From assembly GCF_000382265.1 (NCBI RefSeq), contig NZ_KB907983.1, forward strand, positions 62,001 through 126,000: a DNA stretch of 64,000 nt, written 5' to 3'. How positions within the stretch are numbered: position 1 is the stretch's first letter; every line of letters starts with the position of its first letter. Both the position numbers and the translations under genes were made by a program. This document shows positions 16,386 through 24,907 of this stretch, one piece after another. A model generated the notes under the pieces. That model saw only the letters and a list, made by a program, of their open reading frames with translations, was not told where the DNA came from and searched no databases. This DNA is from Yoonia vestfoldensis DSM 16212 (GTDB taxonomy: Bacteria; Pseudomonadota; Alphaproteobacteria; Rhodobacterales; Rhodobacteraceae).

Positions 16386-17267
16386 TCATCGGAACGGCAG
16401 CAGCAATTCGACTCCCCGCATCGCGTCGATCACGGCAAGGTCCTGTTCGTAGAGGTCGGTCAGTTGCCCGACAAGGGGCGCGTCAAGTTCGGGCAGATCG
16501 ATGTCTTCGTCGACGACATCAACCACTGCGTGTTCCGCCCAGATCGCCGCAATCATGTCGTGCTTGTCGGCATCGGTCGCAAACGGCGTCCGTGCAAGAC
16601 CGTCCGCCAGCATCGCCTGACCTTCGGGGTCCAACAGCCCCGCCAACAGATCGGTACCGCCGGTGATGTGGCTTTGCAGGCTGGCTCCGGACAGGCGGCG
16701 GATCAACTGGTCCCAGAGCAGCGGCGAATCCTCGTTGCACCAGATCGTCAACGGCGTGTCGGGTGCGCCCTGCCTGATCCGGCGCACCACGTCGGACCAG
16801 CGGATTTCCTCGGGGGCCAGAACGCCGAGGGCGGCACCAAGGTTGACCTGCTGCACCCGGCGCATCGCGTCCTGCAGGAAACCGGCCGGGTTGCGGATCG
16901 CCATGAACAGGCTGATCTCGTCATCGGGGAAAAGGCGGTGCAAGCCGCGGGTCTTGGTTTCAGCCTGCGGATAGAACACGCCATGTTCGAAAATCCGGTT
17001 CGGGACGCAGATGAAATTTTCGTTGCTCAGGACCAATCGTCGCAGATCGTCGGTATCGGTGATCGCATCCAGCAGGATGTCGCGGGCGTCGGGATGCGGG
17101 TCGGCACCGGCAAGGCCTTGAATTGCCTCTCGGATCAGGCTGCGGTATTTGCCGGGTCCTGGTACGGCAATGCCCTGTTGCCACAGCACATCGGCATTCT
17201 TGAGGACCGATTTCAGCAAACGGTCTTCGTCGGTGCAATGCGCGCCGATATGAAAAGCGATCTGCAT
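16386..17267 (-). CDS. conserved hypothetical protein, possible sulfotransferase-like P-loop fold
   Basis: 293 residues. It begins MQIAFHIGAHCTDEDRLLKSVLKNADVLWQQG, a pattern reminiscent of the phosphosulfate-binding N-terminus of bacterial sulfotransferase-like proteins (strand, HIG, helix), but with the usual KTGT replaced. The middle part reads LFMAIRNPAGFLQDAMRR, like the R-N-P second-ligand loop of that fold. No further catalytic residues are certain. It is divergent from the iron-type permease gene with a short palindromic gap. Confidence 0.5.
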   Translation of the reverse strand: MQIAFHIGAHCTDEDRLLKSVLKNADVLWQQGIAVPGPGKYRSLIREAIQGLAGADPHPDARDILLDAITDTDDLRRLVLSNENFICVPNRIFEHGVFYPQAETKTRGLHRLFPDDEISLFMAIRNPAGFLQDAMRRVQQVNLGAALGVLAPEEIRWSDVVRRIRQGAPDTPLTIWCNEDSPLLWDQLIRRLSGASLQSHITGGTDLLAGLLDPEGQAMLADGLARTPFATDADKHDMIAAIWAEHAVVDVVDEDIDLPELDAPLVGQLTDLYEQDLAVIDAMRGVELLLPFR

Positions 17268-17288
17268 GTGGCGTCCCCGGTTTTTTGC

Positions 17289-17300
17289 TGCTGTACAGCA
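17289..17300. promoter_or_regulatory. perfect 12-base palindrome in a divergent promoter region
   Basis: TGCTGTACAGCA is a perfect palindrome between the hypothetical gene (start 17267) and the ABC permease (start 17349). A second inverted repeat follows closely: AACCCG (17323-17328) and CGGGTT (17340-17345), 11 bases apart, just ahead of the permease start. Either may be an operator; the binding protein is unknown. Confidence 0.4.
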
Positions 17301-17348
17301 TAAGCCGTATTCTGGACAGCGAAACCCGTTTCGACTAAGCGGGTTGGT

Positions 17349-19004
17349 ATGTCCGATCAAATAAGTCAGATTTCCATCTCGCGGCCAAGCCGACGCCGGA
17401 TCGACCCCTGGTCGGTCGGTGCGTTCGTCATCGCCGCAATGGTGATGATGCCGATCATCGCGGTGATCTGGTTCGCGCTGACACCGACCGAAAACATCTG
17501 GCCGCATCTGATCAGCACGACGCTGCCGCGCTATCTGTCCAACACCTTCGTGCTGATGCTGAGTGTCGGGGCCATCACGGCGGTGGTGGGCACGGGGGCT
17601 GCATGGATCGTGGTGATGTACCGCTTTCCGGGGCGGGCAGTGCTGCAATGGGCGTTGCTGATGCCGCTTGCGGTGCCGGCCTATGTGGGCGCGTATGCGT
17701 TGGTCGATTTCCTGGAATATGCAGGCCCGGTGCAGACCGCATTGCGTGATGCATTCGGCTGGCAGACACCACGCGACTATTGGTTTCCCGCGATTCGTAC
17801 CCGTGAGGCAGCGATCGTGGTGCTGAGCGCGGCGCTTTATCCCTATGTCTACCTGTTGGCGCGGGCCGCATTCCGCGAACAATCCGGTGCGGCGTTCGAA
17901 GTCGCGCGCGCGCTCGGGGCAGGGGCCTGGGGCCGCTTCCTGCGGGTCGGGCTGCCGCTCGCGCGCCCTGCGATTGCCGCCGCCGTCGCCATCGTGATGA
18001 TGGAAACGGTCAACGATTACGGCACGGTCGATTATTTCGCCGTGCAGACGCTGACGACAGGTATTTTTTCGGTCTGGTTGCAGGCGGGAAATCTCGGCGG
18101 CGCCGCGCAGCTCGCCGCCACGATGCTGAGCGTGATTGTCCTGCTCGTGCTTGCCGAAAAGCTGAGCCGTCGCAAGATCCGGTTTTTCGGCTCGGCGCGG
18201 GGCGCGCGGCCCGTCGCGCCAGAGCTTTTGTCAGGCTGGCGGGCCTGGACCGCGACAGCGCTGTGTCTTTTTCCGGTGCTCCTCGGCTTTGTGCTGCCGC
18301 TGGCCGTGATCCTCAGCCATGCGTTCAATGCCGATACCTGGTTGACGCCGGGTCTGCGCCGCGCCGTCATGCATACCGTGACGGTCGGCGGGATCGCCGC
18401 AGTGCTGACCGTCGCGGGGGGCGTTTTCATGGTCTATGGTGTGCGGATGTCGCGGCACCGTCTGCCTGCGCTTTTGATGCCCGTGACGGCGATCGGCTAT
18501 GCCGCGCCAGGTGCGGTGCTGGGGCTTGGCATCCTCGTGCCGCTGGCGTCCTTCGACAACCGGCTGGCCGATGCGGTGGTCGCAGCGGGGTTCAGTGATC
18601 CGGGGCTGATCTTCACCGGCTCGGCGGCGGCGCTGGTGCTGGCCTATATCGTGCGGTTCTTCGCCATCGCTCAAGGGGCGGCAGATGCCGCGTTGGGGCG
18701 CGTGTCGCCCAGCTTGCCGATGGCGGCACGCTCTCTGGGGCGGACGGCAGGCGGGACCTTGCGTGCGGTGCACATGCCGCTGGTGCGTGCCTCGCTGGGG
18801 TCCGCGCTGTTGCTGGTCTTCGTCGACATCGTCAAGGAACTGCCCGCCACCCTGTTGCTGCGGCCTTTCAATTACGAAACGCTGGCGACGCGGGTGCATG
18901 CAAAAGCTGCTCTGGAAAACCTGTCAGAAGCCGCACCCGCCGCGCTGATGATCACGCTCGTGGGGCTGGCGGCGGTGGCCTTGCTGGCGCGCACCAACCG
19001 CTGA
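17349..19004 (+). CDS. iron(III)-type ABC transporter permease, double-domain (FbpB/AfuB-like)
   Basis: 551 residues with two homologous permease halves and about twelve membrane helices. Each half carries an EAA-type loop: AFEVARALGAGAWGRFLRVGLPLARPAIAA (about 180-205) and a matching AARSLGRTAGGTLRAVHMPLVRASL near 465. This fused arrangement is typical of Fe3+ (FbpB/AfuB/SfuB) permeases, and thiamine permeases are similar. No ATPase or binding-protein gene adjoins it here, so its partners must be encoded elsewhere. Confidence 0.85.
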   Translation: MSDQISQISISRPSRRRIDPWSVGAFVIAAMVMMPIIAVIWFALTPTENIWPHLISTTLPRYLSNTFVLMLSVGAITAVVGTGAAWIVVMYRFPGRAVLQWALLMPLAVPAYVGAYALVDFLEYAGPVQTALRDAFGWQTPRDYWFPAIRTREAAIVVLSAALYPYVYLLARAAFREQSGAAFEVARALGAGAWGRFLRVGLPLARPAIAAAVAIVMMETVNDYGTVDYFAVQTLTTGIFSVWLQAGNLGGAAQLAATMLSVIVLLVLAEKLSRRKIRFFGSARGARPVAPELLSGWRAWTATALCLFPVLLGFVLPLAVILSHAFNADTWLTPGLRRAVMHTVTVGGIAAVLTVAGGVFMVYGVRMSRHRLPALLMPVTAIGYAAPGAVLGLGILVPLASFDNRLADAVVAAGFSDPGLIFTGSAAALVLAYIVRFFAIAQGAADAALGRVSPSLPMAARSLGRTAGGTLRAVHMPLVRASLGSALLLVFVDIVKELPATLLLRPFNYETLATRVHAKAALENLSEAAPAALMITLVGLAAVALLARTNR

Positions 19005-19047
19005 CGACAGGCGACAGAGATTTTGCATATTTTCCGCCAGATCGGCA

Positions 19048-19077
19048 TTGCCAGAGAGCATTTCTCCCTGCTATACG
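19048..19077 (+). promoter_or_regulatory. candidate sigma70-type promoter of tRNA-Thr
   Basis: TTGCCA (19048-19053) and TATACG (19072-19077) are separated by 18 bases. They would place the transcription start about 25 bases before the mature tRNA 5' end. The match to the consensus is partial, and nothing else in the gap looks better. Confidence 0.4.
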
Positions 19078-19109
19078 CCCGCCACCGGGGCGGTTAACCC
19101 CGCACCAGT

Positions 19110-19185
19110 GCCCCTATAGCTCAGCTGGTAGAGCAACTGATTTGTAATCAGTAGGTCCGCGGTTCGAGTCCGTGTGGGGGCACCA
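19110..19185 (+). tRNA. tRNA-Thr (anticodon TGT), CCA encoded
   Basis: A 76-base cloverleaf. The acceptor stem GCCCCTA pairs with TGGGGGC. The D arm is GCTC...GAGC, the anticodon arm is ACTGA-TTTGTAA-TCAGT with anticodon TGT, and the T arm contains GGTTCGAGTCC. The 3' end carries discriminator A and an encoded CCA. It reads ACA codons. No clear integrase or island lies directly downstream; the next gene is a Hint-domain protein on the opposite strand. Confidence 0.96.
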
Positions 19186-19292
19186 TTTTCCGAATGATCA
19201 TCAAAGTCATCATGGGCGCGACACACCTGCGAATGTTGTGATCGGCTCGCTGTGCGCGGCCGGTCTGTCAGGTCGGCGCGTGAACGACGGGG

Positions 19293-20432
19293 TCAGGCGC
19301 CGACGAGCGGCACAGCGTTCTTTGCGTGGCGCTCTGACAGGTTGCGTCCTTGTCGTCCGGGGACAAGATGGCGTGCCGCGATCGCCCGGTGACCGTCGTC
19401 TGCCAGTTCCGGAAACAACGCCATGATTTCCGCCCGCGCTGCGGGGCTGACAGCTTTCAGTGCCTCTGCTCCGGTAAACAGCGATTCGGTCAACGCGCCG
19501 TTGGAAATGACGATTTCATGCTGGTCGAACAGCAGGTGGACATAGGTCACAACCCCGGCGTCCGCCACCTGTTCTATGCCATCAAGCCCGCGCAATTGTT
19601 TCGCGGCAACCAGCACCTCGGCCGCGTCGAACATGCGTTGCGCCACTTTCGACCGGACCAGAATACGATGTTGCGGCGAGACCAGCAGATCTTCGGCAGG
19701 CTGGTTGTTTCCCAGTGCGCCGGCCTTGATCCGGATCGGGCAAAGAGCGGGGCAGTCCGCAACATCGATAGTGACCTGACCCGTCCAGCGCAACGGTTTG
19801 GCCCCATGGTCCAGCGTCGTGACAAGCTCGCCGGGGCGCAATGTCTCGACCCGGCGCAGGTTGTCCGGCGTGACGATCAGCGTGCCTGCGGTAAAGCAGG
19901 GCACAAAATTATTGACGGGCCGGTCCTGCAAAAAATTCACCGTCGTGGCGTTTTCGATGCTGTTGAGCCTGATCGACCGGATCGGCCCGGCTTCTAGCCG
20001 CGCGATATCCGTTGCCGAGATCGAGGGTGCCAGGAACAGGTCGCCGCTTGTCGTCTGGATCAGGCGCGCGGCGATATTGGCCGGTGGGCGCCCGTCGGCA
20101 TAGGTGATCGTCGCAAGGTAATAGACGGCGGTGTCGTGGGTATAGATCTCCGGCGTTCCGTCCCGGTTCAGATCGATCCGGTAGGTATCGTTGCGAAAGC
20201 TATTGTCGTTGTCCATCACCGCCTGACCGGCGTTCAATGTGCCGTTGGGCTGCACGATGGCCTGGGCCTGATAGACTTGGCGGTTGAGCGGGTCGGCGGC
20301 AGACCCGAATGTCCGCCCGACAAGCCCGTTGGCGTTTTCTGCCACGATGTTGCGGTTGTTACCGCTTCCTTCCGTCGGGTCGAGAAACAGACCGGGATTG
20401 CCCAGATAGATCACGTTCCAAGTCGTTGCCAT
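19293..20432 (-). CDS. Hint-domain protein
   Basis: 379 residues. The C-terminal half holds a Hint (Hedgehog/intein-type, PF13403) module starting at Cys179 in [21 protein letters not shown], then [14 protein letters not shown] and [13 protein letters not shown]. Such modules are common in Roseobacters and may self-cleave or join to a partner; no C-terminal HN dipeptide of a splicing intein is evident. The N-terminal 175 residues contain a short EF-hand-like [12 protein letters not shown] repeat and are otherwise unassigned. No signal peptide is obvious. Confidence 0.85.
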   Translation of the reverse strand: MATTWNVIYLGNPGLFLDPTEGSGNNRNIVAENANGLVGRTFGSAADPLNRQVYQAQAIVQPNGTLNAGQAVMDNDNSFRNDTYRIDLNRDGTPEIYTHDTAVYYLATITYADGRPPANIAARLIQTTSGDLFLAPSISATDIARLEAGPIRSIRLNSIENATTVNFLQDRPVNNFVPCFTAGTLIVTPDNLRRVETLRPGELVTTLDHGAKPLRWTGQVTIDVADCPALCPIRIKAGALGNNQPAEDLLVSPQHRILVRSKVAQRMFDAAEVLVAAKQLRGLDGIEQVADAGVVTYVHLLFDQHEIVISNGALTESLFTGAEALKAVSPAARAEIMALFPELADDGHRAIAARHLVPGRQGRNLSERHAKNAVPLVGA

Positions 20433-20629
20433 CGCGCCTTCTTTCTGTGTGCTGCATCACCCGCAGCCACGAAAGCACAGGCCAAAGAGTTGCACGCTGC
20501 GCTACAGCTTTTCGAGACGCGCGGGAATGTAGCGTATGCATCTGCTGGCGGTGACGTTGCGACAGACAAGCGGTGGCTTTCATCATGCGGTGCGCTAGCT
20601 TTGACGGGTCTGACCAAGAGAAGAACCCG

Positions 20630-21103
20630 ATGCCCCCCCTCCCACGTGAGAACGTCCAGTCCTATCCGCGTCCGCCCGCACTTGAAGCCGTGCCGCAGCG
20701 GGTCCTGATCCGGTTGGGCGGTGTGATCGTGGCGCAGACGACGCGGGCCTTGCGGGTGCTCGAAACCCATCATGCGCCGACCTATTATCTGCCCCCAGAA
20801 GATGTACAGGCGACCCTCCGCCCTGCTGCGGGCAGCAGTTTTTGCGAATGGAAAGGCGCTGCGCGGTATTTCGATGTCGTCGCAGGCGACACGACAGCCC
20901 TGCGTGCTGCTTGGGCCTATGCCACCCCTACCGCGCGGTTCCTGCCACTGGCAGGCTACATCGCCTTCTACGCGGCACAGATGGACGAGGCTTGGGTCGG
21001 CGATCTGCGGGTGACGCCGCAGCCCGGCGATTTCTATGGCGGCTGGGTCACGCCCAATCTGGACGGGCAGATCAAGGGCGCACCCGGCACCCGTCACTGG
21101 TGA
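20630..21103 (+). CDS. DUF427 domain-containing protein
   Basis: 157 residues. The DUF427 pattern is present: a strand-rich region with VIVAQTTRALRVLETHHAPTYYLPPEDV, then SSFCEWKGAARYFDV, the equivalent of the family's CPYKG-A-Y block, and a second-repeat-like stretch (YIAFYAAQMDEAWV). Function unknown, probably cytosolic. ATG 20630 is the start closest to the family N-terminus; the frame is open further upstream to 20573. Confidence 0.85.
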   Translation: MPPLPRENVQSYPRPPALEAVPQRVLIRLGGVIVAQTTRALRVLETHHAPTYYLPPEDVQATLRPAAGSSFCEWKGAARYFDVVAGDTTALRAAWAYATPTARFLPLAGYIAFYAAQMDEAWVGDLRVTPQPGDFYGGWVTPNLDGQIKGAPGTRHW

Positions 21104-21106
21104 CGC

Positions 21107-22468
21107 TTAGGCGTCGCCCCGCAGCGCGGCCACATGCGCCCAGACGGCCGAGATCACGACAGAGCCTTCGCCGACAGACGAGGCGACACGTTTGACCGAC
21201 CCCGCGCGCACGTCGCCAACTTCAAAAATGCCCGGACAGGACGCCGCATGGTCGCCATCGGTGATGACAAAGCCCTTGGCGTCCAGATCGACAAGTCCCG
21301 CCAACCAGCCCGTATTGGGTGCCGCACCGACCATGATGAACAGGCCAGCGGCGGGCAGGTGCCTTTCGCCCGACGGATCGCGGAGTGTCACGCCGTCCAG
21401 CCGGGTGTCACCGTGCAGGGCGGTGACCTGCGCGTTGAAATGCAGCGTGATCGCGGGGTTCTTGCGGATCCGTTCGATCAGGTAATCCGACATCGACGCG
21501 GCCAGCGAAGGGCCGCGCACCACCAGATGTACCTCTGCCGCGCGGCGGCTGAGGTACATCGCAGCCTGGCCCGCTGAATTGCCGCCTCCGACGATCACGG
21601 CGGACCGGCCCTGAACATGCCGCGCCTCAAGCTCGGTCGCGGCATAGGACACGCCCGCGCCTTCGAGGTCTTCAAGCCGCTCGAGCGGCAGGCGCCGGTA
21701 TTGCACGCCGGTAGCGACGACGATGGACAGCGCGTTGACCTTGACGCCGTCATCAAGCGTGACGCTGAACCCGCGCGCGGCAGGGGCCACACCCGTCACG
21801 CGGCGCGGCACGGCAAAGCGGGTGCCGAATTTCAGCGCCTGAATTTCACCACGCGCACACAGGTCTGCCCCTGAAATGCCGGTGGGAAAGCCCATGTAAT
21901 TCTCGATCCGCGACGATGTCGCTGCCTGTCCACCGACGGCGAGTTCATCGACCACCAGCGCGCACAACCCTTCGGCACCGGCATAGACGGCTGCGGCCAG
22001 CCCCGCGGGCCCCGCGCCGACGATCACGACGTCGAAGGCGGCATCCGCCTCGACCGCGAGGTCCAGCCCCATGTGCCGCGCCAGCATCCGCGGTGTCGGA
22101 TCGGTCAGCACTGTGCGTTCGCCCAGCACCACACCCGGCCCGTCGGACGGAATACCGCACCGCGTGGCGAGCGCCAGCGCCTCGGGGCTGCCGATGGCAA
22201 GGGCCCGGAAAGGAATACGATTCTGCGCGGCGAAGGCCTCGATCCGGCCCACGGCGCGGTCATCCTCAGCGCCGATCAGGGTCAGCCCGGCCTGCCCGCT
22301 TTCGATCAGGCGTCGGCGGCGGGCGGCCAGAACCGTGATGATGATATCGCTCATCTCGGGGATGTCGGCCATCGCCTGCAACATCGCGGCGCGCGGCACC
22401 CGAATGGCGGTCAACGCGGTCTGGGCGCGGTTCGTCAGTTGCGCAGTCCCGCCGCTGAGAAAGCTCAT
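21107..22468 (-). CDS. FAD-dependent thioredoxin-reductase-like oxidoreductase, 3' part of an interrupted gene
   Basis: The intact frame of 453 residues contains a thioredoxin-reductase-like core: DVVIVGAGPAGLAAAVYAGAEGL (FAD site), GGQAATSSRIENYMGFPTGISG, VVATGVQYRRLPLE, a second nucleotide site VIVGGGNSAGQAAMYLSR, and the terminal GDVRAGSVKRVASSVGEGS. The CxxC redox pair of true TrxR is absent, as usual in this subgroup. The frame continues upstream into a cyclic-nucleotide-binding-type domain, but a TAG at 22532-22534 interrupts it. If expressed, translation would have to restart at the internal ATG (22466-22468). Confidence 0.82.
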   Translation of the reverse strand: MSFLSGGTAQLTNRAQTALTAIRVPRAAMLQAMADIPEMSDIIITVLAARRRRLIESGQAGLTLIGAEDDRAVGRIEAFAAQNRIPFRALAIGSPEALALATRCGIPSDGPGVVLGERTVLTDPTPRMLARHMGLDLAVEADAAFDVVIVGAGPAGLAAAVYAGAEGLCALVVDELAVGGQAATSSRIENYMGFPTGISGADLCARGEIQALKFGTRFAVPRRVTGVAPAARGFSVTLDDGVKVNALSIVVATGVQYRRLPLERLEDLEGAGVSYAATELEARHVQGRSAVIVGGGNSAGQAAMYLSRRAAEVHLVVRGPSLAASMSDYLIERIRKNPAITLHFNAQVTALHGDTRLDGVTLRDPSGERHLPAAGLFIMVGAAPNTGWLAGLVDLDAKGFVITDGDHAASCPGIFEVGDVRAGSVKRVASSVGEGSVVISAVWAHVAALRGDA

Positions 22469-22531
22469 CTCGCCGGTGAATTGCGTCGGACCCAGCGTTG
22501 CATTGCCATAGCGCGTCCCGCTGACCTCGTC

Positions 22532-22711
22532 CTAGGCGGCGGCTTCCCCTTCGAGGATATAGAAGATCGCCTCGTTCGTGGCGCCGAAAGTGACCATGGT
22601 TTCGCCTGCCGCGAAATGCACGATCTCACCGATGCCGCGCAGATGCGCAACATGGGCATCCGACAGCGGGGTGCGCACATAGGTCAGCAGGTCGACGGCA
22701 GCGCTTTCCAT
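22532..22711 (-). pseudogene. 5' fragment of the FAD oxidoreductase gene, ended by an in-frame amber codon
   Basis: From ATG 22711 the minus strand reads MESAAVDLLTYVRTPLSD..., FAAGETMVTFGATNEAIFY and ILEGEAAA, then TAG as codon 60. The same frame then runs DEVSGTRYGNATLGPTQF into the intact 453-residue part with no shift. The encoded fragment is the first half of a cNMP-binding (CAP_ED) domain normally fused to this reductase. One base change in TAT, TAC or CAG would explain the stop. A real pseudogene, a phase-specific mutation or an assembly error are all possible. Confidence 0.8.
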
Positions 22712-22803
22712 GGGCCCGGTCCTTTGCGGCGAATGCTTTCGTGTGCGCTAGCATATGCCGCGTGACCGATTTGGCAATCCTGCAAGGGACGGGGTGGCCA
22801 GCC

Positions 22804-23940
22804 TCAGAGCACCATCCGCAACAGCGCCTGCGACGGCTCTGCGGTTACCGGCAGCCCCTGCGCGCGCTGGAAGGCCTCGATCGCGCGGGTGGTGTTTGCA
22901 CCGATCACGCCGTCTGCGCCTTGCGTGTCGAAGCCGCGCCGCGTCAAACCGTTCTGCAATGCGATGCGGTCCGGTTTGGTCAGACCGAAACGGTCGGGCG
23001 GAAAAGGCATCCGCAACGGCCCGTCGCCTGCGATCCGGTCGGCCAGATGGCCCACCCCGATCGCATAGGCATCGGAATTGTTGTAGCGTTTGATCGCGCG
23101 GAAATTGCCCGTCGTGCTAAAGCGCGGCCCGCCCGGTTGCGGTTCCAGCGCGCCATTCGGGTCCTCGCGCCCCCAGCTTGTGCCGGTCTGCCAGCCGCTG
23201 CGGGCCAGATAGTTGGCGGCACTGGCCAGCGCGTCGGACGGATCATCCGCCCAGATATCGCGCCGCCCGTCGCCGGTGAAATCCACCGCGAATTGCGCGA
23301 ATGTCGTGGGGATGAACTGCGTATGCCCCATAGCACCTGCCCATGATCCGGTCATGCGCGCGGGGCTGATGTCGCCCGCCTGCAGGATGCGCAGGGCCGC
23401 CAGTGTCTGGGCCTCGAAGAACGCGCCGCGACGGCCTTCGTAAGCAAGTGTCGATGTGGCCGCGATCACCGGAATGTCGCCTTGGCGTTCGCCGTAAAAG
23501 CTTTCCAGCCCCCAGATCGCGGTCACGATATAGCGGTTCACGCCATAGCGCGCCTCGATTGCGTTCAGCACGGGCGCATGGCGGGCATAGGCGGCGCGGC
23601 CTTTGGTGATCCGTTCGTCAGAGGCGGCGATGGCCAGATAATCCTCCAGGCTGCGGCGGAATTCGGTCTGGTTGCGGTCGCGCGTGACGACACCGGGCAG
23701 AAAGCCCGCGTTGCGGAAGGCCGCGTCAAAGGTCGCGGGTGACACGCCCTGTGCCGTGGCCCGCCCGCGAAAACCGGCCACCCAGGCGTCATAGGCCGCA
23801 TCGCGCTGCGGCAGCAGATCGGGTGGCGTCGTATTGGCGGCGGGCCGGGCCATTGTCACCGTCGTGCGCGGCGTGCTGGCGCATCCGGCCAACAGGCTTG
23901 CGCCGAGGCCCGCGATGATGAAACGTCTGTTTGTGGTCAT
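22804..23940 (-). CDS. MltB-type lytic murein transglycosylase lipoprotein
   Basis: 378 residues. The lipobox LLAGC (Cys20) predicts an outer-membrane lipoprotein. The catalytic Glu is E146 in AIWGLESFYGE; AGAMGHTQFIPTTF and DGRRDIWADDPSDALASAANYL are typical of the MltB/SltB1 family. A C-terminal peptidoglycan-binding domain (about 315-378, LQNGLTRRGFDTQGADGVIGANTTRAI) is present. It cleaves the MurNAc-GlcNAc bond with 1,6-anhydro formation. The 168-base gap to the divergent downstream gene holds no other ORF. Confidence 0.93.
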   Translation of the reverse strand: MTTNRRFIIAGLGASLLAGCASTPRTTVTMARPAANTTPPDLLPQRDAAYDAWVAGFRGRATAQGVSPATFDAAFRNAGFLPGVVTRDRNQTEFRRSLEDYLAIAASDERITKGRAAYARHAPVLNAIEARYGVNRYIVTAIWGLESFYGERQGDIPVIAATSTLAYEGRRGAFFEAQTLAALRILQAGDISPARMTGSWAGAMGHTQFIPTTFAQFAVDFTGDGRRDIWADDPSDALASAANYLARSGWQTGTSWGREDPNGALEPQPGGPRFSTTGNFRAIKRYNNSDAYAIGVGHLADRIAGDGPLRMPFPPDRFGLTKPDRIALQNGLTRRGFDTQGADGVIGANTTRAIEAFQRAQGLPVTAEPSQALLRMVL

Positions 23941-24108
23941 GTGCTGCTCTCGTTCTGTTCTGTTTTCTGCGACCTTACCGGCTTATGGCACAGGTACAAT
24001 CCTGCCTTGGCGGGGCAGGCGGCGCCTTGCCGCAATTTACACAAAGTTTTGCATTCAGGTCTGCCCAAGGCTCTGGCATGTGACAGCACAAAGAGGAGGG
24101 CCGACAGG

Positions 24109-24840
24109 GTGCCAGTGATTATCTGTGCCACATGGAATATTCACCGCGCAAAGGGGCGCGACGGCCGCGTCGATCCCGGCAGGGTGGCCGAAGCGATCAC
24201 GCGCGACCTCAGCCCGCTTGGCCGGCAGCAGGTGCTCGCCTTGCAAGAGGCCGATGGCGAATGCCCGCCGCATGCAGGTATCCTTGATCTTGAGCGGATC
24301 GAGGCAGAGACAGGCCTGCGCCATGTCCACCGTGACGCCCATATGCGCTGGGGGCCGCAGAGCCACGGTTTTCTGGGGTCGATCCTGTTTCTGGACCCAG
24401 CAATCACCGTCACGGCGCTGGATGTCATCGACCTGCCCGGCCATTGCCACCGGGGCGCCGTTGTCGTCGAAACACTGCAAGGCGGGGTCGCCTGCCGGAT
24501 CATGACGATGCATCTGTCACTGTCGCAGCCGTTGCGGATCGTGCAGATGCGCATCATCGGGCAGTACCTGCGCCGCCGCCCCGCGATGCAGACCCTGCTC
24601 TTGGGCGATTTGAACGAATGGCGGCCGTGGTCAGGGCTTGCATTCTCGCGGCGCCTGCTCGGGCGGCAGTTCGCAGGCGGGGTCAGGCGGACTTTTCCGG
24701 CGCATCGCCCCCTTTTGCCGCTTGACCGGATATTGTCGGACAGGGCAGGGGCGGTGCAGGATCTGCAGGTGGTGGACACGCCTGCGATCCGCGCGGCGTC
24801 CGATCATCTGCCGCTGACGGCGCGGGTGGCGCTGGCGTAA
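24109..24840 (+). CDS. endonuclease/exonuclease/phosphatase family protein
   Basis: 243 residues from a GTG start at 24109, preceded by AGAGGAGGG (24092-24100). The EEP fold motifs are visible: ATWNIHRAKG, LALQEADGE, HLSLSQPLRIVQM, LLLGDLNEW, and the C-terminal SDHLPLTARV. These are the metal-binding and catalytic residues of the DNase I/exonuclease III superfamily. The substrate (DNA, phospholipid or other phosphoester) cannot be told from sequence. Immediately downstream are two hairpins in a convergent gap. Confidence 0.88.
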   Translation: MPVIICATWNIHRAKGRDGRVDPGRVAEAITRDLSPLGRQQVLALQEADGECPPHAGILDLERIEAETGLRHVHRDAHMRWGPQSHGFLGSILFLDPAITVTALDVIDLPGHCHRGAVVVETLQGGVACRIMTMHLSLSQPLRIVQMRIIGQYLRRRPAMQTLLLGDLNEWRPWSGLAFSRRLLGRQFAGGVRRTFPAHRPLLPLDRILSDRAGAVQDLQVVDTPAIRAASDHLPLTARVALA

Positions 24841-24906
24841 AAGGGGCGCTGCCCCTTGCCCCGGACAGGTCCGGGACAAGCTGAGTATTTGCGGAAAAAA
24901 GAAGTC
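24841..24906. repeat. two hairpins plus AT-rich tail between convergent genes
   Basis: AAGGGGC-GCT-GCCCCTT (24841-24857) starts at the base after the endonuclease stop. CCCGGAC-AG-GTCCGGG (24860-24875) follows, and then a GAGTATTTGCGGAAAAAAG tail. They likely act as a bidirectional terminator. The second hairpin resembles one at 49330-49350 and the tail resembles the one at 38159-38180. Confidence 0.6.
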
Positions 24907-24907
24907 G

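Noticed and set aside
19110-20432. Genomic island integrated at tRNA-Thr
   Set aside because: No integrase and no repeat of the tRNA 3' end was seen downstream; following genes look native in composition.
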